From a virus, in the IMG/VR virus record IMGVR_UViG_3300025853_000457, positions 1-29,511 of that record: 29,511 nt of DNA, one strand, 5' to 3'. The notes under the pieces are model-generated. The model saw nothing but the letters and a program-made list of their open reading frames with translations, did no database searches and had not been told where the DNA came from. Below, in pieces: positions 24,501 to 29,511 of the stretch (position 1 is its first letter; each line of letters opens with the position of its first letter). The position numbers and the translations under genes are program-made.

Positions 24501-26034
24501 TACCAGCAATTCAAACAGTCTTGATACATTATATCTAACGAATGTATCTGCTCAGAGCTTTACAGAAGGAGTTGATGTAACTTACTATGATAACGGATCA
24601 CTAGTTAGTTTAGCAAATACACATGTTACATCATATTCTTCATATGCTGGTGATTTCTATAATGGAAAACATTTTAAAGTAAGTCAGTTTGACCATGGAA
24701 TGTATGCTCAAAATAATCTGGTTACAATAACTGGAATAGATCCAGATACTCCAACAGTAAAATTAACATCAGATCTATCATCAAATGGGCAAGCATTTAA
24801 TATCAATTCAAGTGATATTACATATTTCTCTACTTTTGAGGGTATAACGGTATCTTCTACTAATCCAGGATATATTAAGATTGGAAGTGAAATTGTACAA
24901 TACTCTTCAGCTGTTGGATCTGAGATTAGTGGATTAAATAGAGGTCAATTTGGAACTCAAGCAATTCCACATTTCCAAGGAATGGCAATCCAAAAATATG
25001 AATGTGGTGGAGTTTCTCTTGGAAGAATAAACAGAACTCACAATATTGTTGATAATGGTATTGAAATTGATAGTTATTATGTTGAAATTGAAACTGTTGG
25101 AACTTCTGCTTTAAATGCAGAATTTTTAGGACAAAATAGATCTATTGACGATGGTACTAACCCAGAACTATCTTTCAATACGGAAAGTAATATTCCATCA
25201 AGTAATGCTTTTGCAACTGAAAACATTCTATATGACACAATCACTCCTTGGGTCGATGCAATTATACCAGGTCAAGTATGTTCTATTCAAACGCAGTTAA
25301 GATCAATTACTGGAACTAGCTGTGATGGAACAGAAGTATCATTTGTAGATCTTGGATATGAAAATGTTCAACCAAATGTAAAAAATAAATTAAATTCTAT
25401 TAGAATGATTGCATCAAAACCGAATGCAGATGAGTACTTGACCAATATCCCCAGAAATAGATCCCAAACTTTATCTATCAGATTATCAACTAGAAATTAT
25501 AATTTATCGCCAATGATCTTTGTTGATGATGCTAGTTGGTCAAAGTATGAAAAAGCTAGAATTAGTAATCCAATTTCAAATTATATTGATGACTATAAAC
25601 CATCTTCGATACTAACAGATCCTCATGAAGCATCATATACATCAAAAAATATTATGCTTTCACAACCATCAAATACATTGAAAGTAATTTTAACTGCCCA
25701 TAGAGATGATGCTGCTGATTTTAGAGTAATGTATTCTTTACTAAGACCAGAAAGTGGAAGAAATCTGTTAACATACGAATTATTCCCTGGATATAATAAT
25801 CTAACATCAGACCTGAATCAAGATGGATATTTGGATGTAGTTGATATAAACAGCAATAGTGGACTTCCAGATAAATTTGTATCTGCAAATTCTCGAAATC
25901 AATTTTCCGAATATGAGTATACTGCACCAAATGTAGGACCATTTATTGGATTTGCAATAAAAATTGTAATGTCTTCAACTAAGATGGATAAATATCCAAG
26001 ATTTAGAGACATTAGAGCAATTGCACTAGCATGA
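18571..26034 (+). CDS. Giant DUF4815-type virion structural protein, 2487 aa
   Basis: The N-terminus (NINPYFDDFNADKNYYKVLF, then PGRPIQSRELNTIQSILQNQ at about 28-47, then FKEGSMVIPGG) is the hallmark of DUF4815 tail/baseplate proteins of T4-like marine phages. ITIGPGKAYVKGYDIQK-type sequence near 350-365 belongs to the same region. Later parts: SYTEENYGFDIPRIGKYNIR and DILDFRPRVAEF (about 970-1015); a coiled-coil-like helix after GSMENRIEKLEK (about 1113-1140); a linker with NNITNITQNITQI (about 1615-1630) leading to ADPLAQTFLVG (about 1636), which opens a beta-sandwich-like domain to about 1770; GG-x-GY and RG-x2-GT-x3-H units (about 1895 and 2090-2140); and an EF-hand-like loop (2414-2425) before a conserved end (PRFRDIRAIALA). 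By position it replaces T4 genes 9-12, so a wedge-periphery or fibre-connector role is inferred. Its stop overlaps the next start (ATGA). Confidence 0.8.
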   Translation: MAQKTNLNINPYFDDFNADKNYYKVLFNPGRPIQSRELNTIQSILQNQIESFGSHIFKEGSMVIPGGTHYDSSFHAVKLNTTSFGVDINQYIEKYVGKKIVGQSSGLTAVVKKVVLPNEQIDEITLYVKYLTSGSNFDFTTFLDGESLSSTETIAYGINNTTISDGTPFASLVSTSATEIGSSVSIENGIYFVRGCFASVEKQTLILDYYTNISSYRVGLSILEEIVTAKDDSTLYDNASGFNNFSSPGADRFRIRLVLSKKSLTDFNDTNFIELLRVENGVLRKLETKTDYNLIKDYLAKRTYDESGNYTTNNFSVSLNSSLNNLLGNNGKYYDGDVTTQGNTPSDDLMCVTIGPGKAYVKGYDIQKNVGTVLDIEKPRDTEEINNILVPFDMGNILKVNNVYGSAITKSTVSFYKRRRGSSDTPTGDVIGNARVYLFKLSDIAYTGETSIWDLYLYDIRMYTELTLGTTLSSAEIKSGSRVVGQSSGAIGYSVSDGDGSNTIYVRQESGTFLQNETITIGGIDANHRSIVSIIAHSTNDIKCVYNSDYSTTFIADAVLDKVLVPGFNAFDTVTVDGSSLVSSKPLSGITTDTIIAYRKPGDIVDTYNRVTSVFANTLTLATTTATSGVNTGTLSATETDVGFRIARSSIKNPEKSYLYAILPNSNIASTRLSDSEYNFSSQALLSITQSSSELILSTSDFDLPADSASVRFNTFSPDRYSIHYSDGTIEPLTADQVTFNLQYTTVTFKNVSNSKTVSVVNGSFIKSGIQSKAKVLKKSNILDISLSKYEGSGSDVNSSRNDGLTYNRYYGLRVQDEEICLRNPDVSKIIAIYEEVSNGIIFDKLTFSATYGIQSNAIIGENIIGQSSRSVARIVGKSANTVEFVYLNGSKFTLGEVIKFEDSNINAELESITFGSYKNVTSGFRLNKGQKDEYYDYSSIVRNKNYPEPSRKLKVVYDYYDVSSQDNGDVYTVSSYTEENYGFDIPRIGKYNIRASDILDFRPRVAEFTGSSSSPFDFTSRTFSTSQKIFPTPNQASLISYNVYLARIDTLYLDYNGSFALEKGTSSLSPKRPRKGSDFLELASIILPPYLYDTSDAVIDMVDNKRFTMRDIGSMENRIEKLEKVTSLSLLELSTQAFQIKDSDGLDRFKTGFFADSFNDNSFIKDRSLCQVNEDGEMTPLISEYTIFNKPLTDQNITASDYDSTTNYKLLDPRVRINRNVVTLDYTNNDWIEQNFATRLENVNPFHVIQYVGDIRLNPFRDTWTRTEKLSDETIRHSLSLNLRSSVNTLDLNLVNQGGAQAGNQGLGENEVRDTFLNLNLSSPQITQTERTEDFDTSTATTTETTFVDSKNDNFMRSRNTEFSSSNLTAFTRYYAFLDGNSSVDIVPKLVEVTSDRQLTNSGANGVFEIGEKVTAYSAEGDELGTFRLASPNHKSGPFNNPTLKYDTNPYNKEETLSEAYTQSSSVLNIDTRSLSDDATGTLYTGYITKGCSLVGENGALAYVKDIRLVTDNYGDLIGTFFIRDPNSSPPPPLRIPTGSKTFKLSSTPNNRNGLIGDTSISSAEASYVSEGTVNQIRNTTRVTSVTASLETINNIRTRNLEAIRQEEISTVDTPTPVINNITNITQNITQILGRQAHADPLAQTFLVGTARGLNSFNDDENGAFLTAVDLFFQSVDSGNAEITIQVRTTEFGIPTLQIIGDPVTLRPTDVVSGTTIFRDNVSEDGSVATRVTFPYPIFLPPGLEYAIVLMAPQSDEYRVFTARMGEKTISTQNLPDVESVRYTSQFAIGSLFKSQNGSTWTPDQYEDLKFKLYKANFTQTEGILYLGNSDQDNRYLSWRRLKNNDIKILPKKVKVGIDTITDAGLLNILSPGRKIGDASKNYVYGTIEKVGSKATAVGIDTGGRNYPSGSTSNVSTFNVTGNGSGLTLDITAGSNNTITGATPNNLGNGYAIGDVVGIVTSDVTGNSGQNALFTITSNSNSLDTLYLTNVSAQSFTEGVDVTYYDNGSLVSLANTHVTSYSSYAGDFYNGKHFKVSQFDHGMYAQNNLVTITGIDPDTPTVKLTSDLSSNGQAFNINSSDITYFSTFEGITVSSTNPGYIKIGSEIVQYSSAVGSEISGLNRGQFGTQAIPHFQGMAIQKYECGGVSLGRINRTHNIVDNGIEIDSYYVEIETVGTSALNAEFLGQNRSIDDGTNPELSFNTESNIPSSNAFATENILYDTITPWVDAIIPGQVCSIQTQLRSITGTSCDGTEVSFVDLGYENVQPNVKNKLNSIRMIASKPNADEYLTNIPRNRSQTLSIRLSTRNYNLSPMIFVDDASWSKYEKARISNPISNYIDDYKPSSILTDPHEASYTSKNIMLSQPSNTLKVILTAHRDDAADFRVMYSLLRPESGRNLLTYELFPGYNNLTSDLNQDGYLDVVDINSNSGLPDKFVSANSRNQFSEYEYTAPNVGPFIGFAIKIVMSSTKMDKYPRFRDIRAIALA
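24826..24990 (+). repeat. RG-x2-GT-x-H module in the DUF4815 protein
   Basis: STNPGYIKIGSEIVQYSS followed by LNRGQFGTQAIPHFQG matches the module seen three times in the gp7-like protein (G-x-I-x-IG-x-EI-x2-Y ... RG-x2-GT ... H). It is the clearest case of a unit shared between the two giant proteins. Confidence 0.55.
25810..25845 (+). other. EF-hand/dockerin-like calcium loop in the DUF4815 protein
   Basis: DLNQDGYLDVVD (residues 2414-2425) fits the 12-residue calcium loop DxNxDGxxxxxD, with oxygen ligands at positions 1, 3, 5 and 12. It lies in the conserved C-terminal domain, between PGYNNL and NSGLPDKF. There is no second EF helix, so it may be a single structural calcium site or a loop that resembles one. 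Confidence 0.4.
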
Positions 26035-26246
26035 TGGATCTAGTTAGAGTTGATGGACATACAAATCTCTACCGAGATATTAGTACTGGTGCCATCGTAA
26101 ATGTCGATAATATGTCCTATGAACAGTATTTGAATGGAGTTTCATCTAGAATGAATACGAAAAAAGAAATACATCAGTTAAAATCTGATGTAAATGAAAT
26201 TAAATCCCTACTAAAGGAGTTGATCAATGAATCCAAACGAAATTGA
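26031..26246 (+). CDS. Small conserved protein with C-terminal coiled coil
   Basis: This 71-residue ORF overlaps the DUF4815 stop by 4 bases (ATGA), a classic coupling arrangement; a second in-frame ATG follows immediately. The N-terminal part (DLVRVDGHTNLYRDISTGAIVN, about 3-24) has the pattern of a small domain found in many cyanophage ORFs at this position. The rest (KKEIHQLKSDVNEIKSLLKELI, about 44-65) has heptad spacing of Ile/Leu/Val and should form a coiled coil, probably an oligomer. No function is known to me. Its last 20 bases overlap the next ORF and contain that gene's ribosome binding site. It may be a small baseplate or assembly component, judging only by location. Confidence 0.75.
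   Translation: MMDLVRVDGHTNLYRDISTGAIVNVDNMSYEQYLNGVSSRMNTKKEIHQLKSDVNEIKSLLKELINESKRN
26213..26219 (+). promoter_or_regulatory. Strong ribosome binding site for the 56-aa ORF
   Basis: AAAGGAG lies 7 bases before the ATG at 26227, inside the end of the preceding gene. It is one of the few good Shine-Dalgarno sequences in the late region and is the main support for the start of this short ORF. Confidence 0.7.
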
Positions 26247-26397
26247 ACTTGAAGATTTAAGTAAGAATTTTGAATATCATAAAATATCTATAGAGATAGA
26301 CTCTTGCGATTGTATTGAAACTCTTAAAAATGTTGCAAAGTCTTATGTGAAATTATATTTTAAACAGCAGGAGGTTGTATCTTCATTTAAAATATAA
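26227..26397 (+). CDS. Small helical protein, function unknown, 56 aa
   Basis: This 56-residue ORF starts within the previous gene (20-base overlap) behind a strong AAAGGAG. It is acidic at the N-terminus (NPNEIELEDLSKNFEYHKIS) and then carries an IDSCDCIETLKNVAKSYVKLYFKQQEVV segment (about 25-51) that should be helical and amphipathic. I recall similar ORFs ending in YVKLYLKQQEVV-like sequence at this site in other cyanophages, all without known function. Two closely spaced Cys (27 and 29) are visible. Its stop lies inside the TATAAATA late promoter of the next unit, so it closes the gp8 transcription unit. Confidence 0.7.
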   Translation: MNPNEIELEDLSKNFEYHKISIEIDSCDCIETLKNVAKSYVKLYFKQQEVVSSFKI

Positions 26398-26400
26398 ATA
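26393..26400 (+). promoter_or_regulatory. T4-type late promoter for the neck gene unit
   Basis: An exact TATAAATA overlaps the stop codon of the 56-aa ORF (TAA at 26395-26397). Predicted transcription start is near 26406, giving a leader of about 19 bases before the ATG at 26425. A 6-bp inverted repeat (ACTTAA 26401-26406, TTAAGT 26417-26422) spans that leader, but its left arm is mostly outside the transcript. Confidence 0.75.
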
Positions 26401-26424
26401 ACTTAAGAACATAAATTTAAGTAG

Positions 26425-26766
26425 ATGGCAGCACCTTTTGCATTAAATTTGACAGTTAATACCTCAACATCTTTTTCACAGACTTTTTCTTTGGAAGATG
26501 ATAATGGTGCACCATTAAATTTATCCAATTATACATATCAATCCCAACTAAGAAAGCATTCATCAAGTAACACATACGTTAGTTTTGCAACAACGGCGGT
26601 ATCAGCATCAGAAGGAGAATTGAAATTAACATTAGATCCCTCAGACACTGCAGACCTAAAACCTGGAAGATATGTATATGATATCGTATTAACAAAAATA
26701 GGTGATGGATCAAAACTTAGAGTTTTAGAGGGATCTGTCATAGTTTCACAGACCGTAACTAGGTAA
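26425..26766 (+). CDS. Small beta-sandwich-like virion protein, 113 aa
   Basis: This 113-residue, strand-rich protein starts MAAPFALNLTVNTSTSFSQT. The pattern DDNGAPLNLSNYTYQSQLRK (about 25-44), a middle strand pair, LTLDPSDTADLKPGRYVYDIV (about 69-89) and LEGSVIVSQTVTR at the end is that of immunoglobulin-like or BppU-N-type domains found in small phage tail and head-decoration proteins. There is no signal peptide. It lies 6 bases before gp13, in the slot occupied by wac (fibritin) in T4, but has no fibritin coiled coil. Structural role inferred: a fibre-tip, baseplate or decoration protein. The start follows the late promoter at 26393 and has no Shine-Dalgarno. Confidence 0.7.
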   Translation: MAAPFALNLTVNTSTSFSQTFSLEDDNGAPLNLSNYTYQSQLRKHSSSNTYVSFATTAVSASEGELKLTLDPSDTADLKPGRYVYDIVLTKIGDGSKLRVLEGSVIVSQTVTR

Positions 26767-26772
26767 TAAAAA

Positions 26773-27615
26773 ATGGCAAAACCATCAACCAGACAAGGAT
26801 TGATAGATTATTGTTTACGAAGACTTGGATATCCTGTTTTAGAAATAAACGTAGATGATGATCAATTAGATGATTTAGTTGATGATGCTATACAATATTT
26901 TAATGAGAGACATTTTGATGGTGTTGAAAGAATGTATCTCAAATATAAAATTTCTCAAGATGATGTTAATCGTGGGACCGCAAAAAATACAAGTGGGGTT
27001 GGAATTGTAACTACTACAGCAACCTCCGTAGACACTGGAGCAGGAACATTTAGTTCTAGTTTTTATGAAACATCAAATTTTATTCAAGTTCCAGATTCTG
27101 TAATTGGTATAGAAAAAATATTTAAATTTGACACTAGTTCCATTTCTGGTGGAATGTTTAGTATAAAATATCAATTATTCTTAAATGACTTATATTATTT
27201 TAACTCTGTCGAATTACTTCAATACGCAATGACGAAGAGTTATCTTGAAGATATTGATCATTTATTGACTACAGATAAGCAAGTAAGATTTAATAAAAGG
27301 CAAGATAGATTATATTTAGATATAGATTGGGGATCACAAACTGTTGGAGACTTTATTGTAATTGATTGTTATAGAGCACTTGATCCAGCATCATTTACAC
27401 AAATATATAATGATAGTTTTTTGAAGCAGTATTTAACATCACTGATCAAAAGACAGTGGGGTCAAAATCTTCTCAAGTTTAGAGGTGTTAAATTACCTGG
27501 AGGAGTGGAATTAAATGGTAGAGAAATATATGATGATGCAGAAAAAGAATTGCAAGCATTAAAACAACGAATGGCTGCAGAATATGAATTGCCACCTTAT
27601 GATTTTGTAGGATAA
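26773..27615 (+). CDS. 13: Neck protein gp13
   Basis: This has 280 residues (T4 gp13 has 309). The first 60 residues (STRQGLIDYCLRRLGYPVLE, then INVDDDQLDDLVDDAIQYFNERHFDG) are the conserved helical start of T4-type gp13. The middle has the usual YQLFLNDLYYFNSVELLQYAMTKSYLEDIDHLL segment (about 135-167), and the end carries FLKQYLTSLIKRQWGQNLLKF and the GREIYDDAEKEL helix. In T4, gp13 and gp14 together form the neck that seals the filled head and receives the tail. It starts 6 bases after the 113-aa gene in the context AATAAAAAATGG and ends 3 bases before gp14. Arginine codons are nearly all AGA. Confidence 0.92.
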   Translation: MAKPSTRQGLIDYCLRRLGYPVLEINVDDDQLDDLVDDAIQYFNERHFDGVERMYLKYKISQDDVNRGTAKNTSGVGIVTTTATSVDTGAGTFSSSFYETSNFIQVPDSVIGIEKIFKFDTSSISGGMFSIKYQLFLNDLYYFNSVELLQYAMTKSYLEDIDHLLTTDKQVRFNKRQDRLYLDIDWGSQTVGDFIVIDCYRALDPASFTQIYNDSFLKQYLTSLIKRQWGQNLLKFRGVKLPGGVELNGREIYDDAEKELQALKQRMAAEYELPPYDFVG

Positions 27616-27618
27616 AAA

Positions 27619-29277
27619 ATGTCTTTAAATCCTTTTTTTCTACACGGATCAGAATCCGAACAAAAACTAATACAGTCTTTGATTAATGAACAATTAAGTA
27701 TGTATGGAATTGAAGTTTCATACTTACCACAAAGATTTATTAGAAAAGAAACTATACTAAGAGAGGTTAGCACCTCACAGTTTACGGAGCAATATAAAAT
27801 TGAAGCTTATTTGAGTAATTATGGTGGTTATTCTGGGTCTGGAGACATACTTAGCAAATTCGGAATGCAATTAAAAGATGAAGTGACATTAATTATATCC
27901 AAAGAAAGATTTGAAGACTTTATCTCTCCATTTTTAGGTGAGATACCTGATGCAGAGAATGGTATTAGTTTAAGACCGAGAGAAGGAGATTTAATCTGGT
28001 TTCCTTTAGGGCAAAGATTATTTGAAATTAAATTTGTTGAGCATGAACAACCATTTTATCAATTGGGAAAAACATACGTATATGAACTAAAATGTGAACT
28101 ATTTGAATATAGCGATAGAACTGTAATTAATACTACTCTTGATGAAGTTGATGACGTATTAGAAGACTTTGGATACATAAAATCTTTGACATTAGTAGGA
28201 TCAGCAGTTACTGCAACAGCATCTGCAACAATTCACAATTCTTATGGTTATGTTAGAAATATAAAACTTATTGATGATGGATATGGTTATACAACTGTAC
28301 CCACTGTAACAATAGATCCTCCTCCTGCAGGAGGATCTGCCGCAACTGCAGTTGCTATCACATCATGTAGAGGAAATTATTGTTCTGTAAATTCTATCTA
28401 TCTGACAAATGCTGGATCTGGTTATACTACCGTTCCAAATGTAGTTATTTCTGGAACAACTGGTATTGGAGCTACTGCTGTTGCAGAAATGATTTTTGAA
28501 AAATCCTTAGGAATATCAACAATATCTATAGGAAACTCTGGATCAAACTACACCTCTGCTCCGATAGTAACATTCTCATCGCCAACTGGTGGTCAGGCTT
28601 TTGCAACCGCTACGGTAAGCGGGTTAGGTACAGTATCCTCAATAACAGTAATTGATGGTGGATGGGGATATAGTAGTTCTCCAGAAATAGTAATAGAAGA
28701 AGGGACCAGCGAGGGTTCTATTCTTGCTACTGCAGTCGCTACAGTAAGTGGTCTTGGTACAATATCCTCGATAACGGTAACTAATGGTGGTACTAACTAT
28801 GATCCACTTGATTTCCCAGATGTAACAATATCAAATGATATACAATATAAGTCTGGACTTTCCACTGCAACTGGAATTTCTGTAATAAATTCTAATGGAT
28901 TTGTTACATCAGTGCTAATGTCTTCTGCTGGGTATGGGTATACCACTGCACCAACATTGCAGTTTAGTTCTCCAATTTCTATAACTGGTGTAGGAACCTA
29001 TATATTTAATGAAGTTGTAACAGGCGGAACTTCTGGAGCAACAGCTTACGTTAAAGATTGGAATTCAGTCTCTGGTATTCTCAAAATAGGTAATGTATCA
29101 GGAACTTATATTGATGGAGAAACTATAACAGGATCATCTTCTTCTGCACAGTATATGATTTATGATGTAGGAGAAAATCCTGAGTATTTGGATAAATATG
29201 AACAAAATGATGAAATACAAACAGAATCGAATTCTATAATTGACTTTACCGAGAAAAATCTATTTGGGAATTACTAA
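27619..29277 (+). CDS. 14: Neck protein gp14 with a large repeat insert
   Basis: It has 552 residues, about twice T4 gp14 (256). Residues 1-195 are the gp14 core: LNPFFLHGSESEQKLIQSLI at the start, GIEVSYLPQRFIRKETILRE (about 31-50), the EAYLSNY.GYSGSGD.LSKFG segment, REGDLIWFPLGQRLFEIKFVEHEQPFYQLG and ELKCELFEYS. About 200-445 hold six GG-x-GYT-x3-P units, followed by a G-x-TSGATAYVKDW module. The last 28 residues (NDEIQTESNSIIDFTEKN) return to gp14-type sequence, so the repeats are an insertion, not a tail fusion. gp14 joins gp13 at the neck; the insert should project from it. I recall similar repeats in other cyanophage gp14 proteins, so this is probably a group trait. The stop overlaps the gp15 start by one base. 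Confidence 0.88.
   Translation: MSLNPFFLHGSESEQKLIQSLINEQLSMYGIEVSYLPQRFIRKETILREVSTSQFTEQYKIEAYLSNYGGYSGSGDILSKFGMQLKDEVTLIISKERFEDFISPFLGEIPDAENGISLRPREGDLIWFPLGQRLFEIKFVEHEQPFYQLGKTYVYELKCELFEYSDRTVINTTLDEVDDVLEDFGYIKSLTLVGSAVTATASATIHNSYGYVRNIKLIDDGYGYTTVPTVTIDPPPAGGSAATAVAITSCRGNYCSVNSIYLTNAGSGYTTVPNVVISGTTGIGATAVAEMIFEKSLGISTISIGNSGSNYTSAPIVTFSSPTGGQAFATATVSGLGTVSSITVIDGGWGYSSSPEIVIEEGTSEGSILATAVATVSGLGTISSITVTNGGTNYDPLDFPDVTISNDIQYKSGLSTATGISVINSNGFVTSVLMSSAGYGYTTAPTLQFSSPISITGVGTYIFNEVVTGGTSGATAYVKDWNSVSGILKIGNVSGTYIDGETITGSSSSAQYMIYDVGENPEYLDKYEQNDEIQTESNSIIDFTEKNLFGNY
28225..28990 (+). repeat. Six GG-x-GYT-x3-P beta repeats in gp14
   Basis: Units begin near residues 214, 259, 302, 341, 384 and 432, roughly 39-48 residues apart. 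Each reads strand, then [DN]-x-G-x-[GN]-Y-[TS]-[TS]-x-P, strand, then an Ala/Thr-rich strand (ATAVA, TATVSG). Units four and five are close copies at DNA level: 28615-28661 and 28744-28790 match with few changes at an offset of 129 bases (43 codons), which points to a recent in-frame duplication. Confidence 0.8.
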
Positions 29278-29511
29278 TGCTAGGGACTTATTTTTATCAT
29301 CAAAACATAAGAAAAACAATTATTGCATTTGGCAATCTTTTTAACAATATTACTGTTAGGTCAAAAGATGCTGATGGTGATACATTTAGTGAAATAAGAG
29401 TTCCACTTTCTTATGGACCAACCCAAAAGTTTTTGGCAAGATTAGAGCAACAAGAAAAATTAAACAAACCTGTTGCAATTACATTGCCAAGAATATCTTT
29501 TGAGATGAATT
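29277..29511 (+). CDS. 15: Tail completion/sheath stabiliser gp15 (partial, cut by window end)
   Basis: The first 78 codons are present. MLGTYFYHQNIRKTIIAFGN at the start, then FNNITVRS, RVPLSYGPTQKFLARLEQQE (about 43-62) and ITLPRISFEM (about 68-77) fit the N-terminus of T4 gp15 (272 residues: FYNSSFRR..., ...RVPITYASKEHF..., ...LPRINLHL). gp15 forms the hexameric ring that ends the tail tube and sheath and connects to the gp13-gp14 neck. The ATG shares its A with the gp14 stop (TAATG), so translation is probably coupled. It is intact as far as seen; the frame continues past the window. Confidence 0.9.
   Translation, partial: MLGTYFYHQNIRKTIIAFGNLFNNITVRSKDADGDTFSEIRVPLSYGPTQKFLARLEQQEKLNKPVAITLPRISFEMN

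Noticed and set aside
25987-25994. GATAAATA before the 71-aa ORF as a late promoter
   Set aside because: It is formed by Asp-Lys-Tyr codons inside the DUF4815 gene, has a non-preferred first base, and the downstream gene is translationally coupled by an ATGA overlap.
26401-26422. Inverted repeat ACTTAA/TTAAGT as a terminator or switch
   Set aside because: It is only 6 A/T-rich pairs with a 10-base loop, has no T-run, and its left arm is mostly upstream of the predicted transcript start.
29191-29198. GATAAATA before gp15 as a late promoter
   Set aside because: It is again Asp-Lys-Tyr coding sequence in gp14; gp15 is coupled to gp14 by TAATG.

Overview
The window is a piece of the late structural (baseplate/neck) region of a T4-like contractile-tailed phage. 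It most resembles the marine cyanophages that infect Prochlorococcus or Synechococcus; a T4-like pelagiphage is a less likely alternative. The reasons are T4 gene synteny (25-6-7-8 ... 13-14-15), cyanophage-style versions of each protein, AT-rich DNA, all genes on one strand with gaps of a few bases, and T4-type late promoters (TATAAATA). No RNA gene, CRISPR array, insertion sequence or integrase was seen.

Layout. (1) 1-1504: a compact block of small genes of richer base composition. It holds an AbrB/MazE-like hairpin protein, a conserved small ORF, a GT-A-type glycosyltransferase behind a sigma70-like promoter with an inverted repeat in its spacer, a 55-aa acidic ORF and a 45-aa very basic ORF. 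A clean rho-independent terminator follows (1517-1540). (2) 1620-1868: an 82-aa ORF of unknown function whose ribosome binding site lies in a hairpin. (3) 1873-16959: late promoter, then gp25, gp6 and a giant 4243-residue gp7-like protein that fills about 43% of the window. (4) 16966-26397: late promoter, gp8, a 2487-residue DUF4815-type virion protein and two small overlapping ORFs. (5) 26393-29511: late promoter, a 113-aa beta-sandwich-like protein, neck proteins gp13 and gp14 (gp14 carries a large internal repeat insert), and the start of gp15, cut by the window end.

How the genes work together. In T4, gp25, gp6, gp7 and gp8 build the baseplate wedges, gp13 and gp14 build the neck that joins head to tail, and gp15 caps the tail. 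Here the slot held in T4 by genes 9-12 and wac is occupied by the DUF4815 giant and three small ORFs. The most notable feature is modularity. The same short beta-rich repeat types (GG-x-GY-x3-P; HG-x-TG-x2-V-x-Y; RG-x2-GT-x-H; G-x-SSG-A) recur in gp7, gp8, the DUF4815 protein and gp14, so several virion proteins seem to have grown from a shared pool of surface modules. Functional statements rest on family recognition from memory; no search was run.
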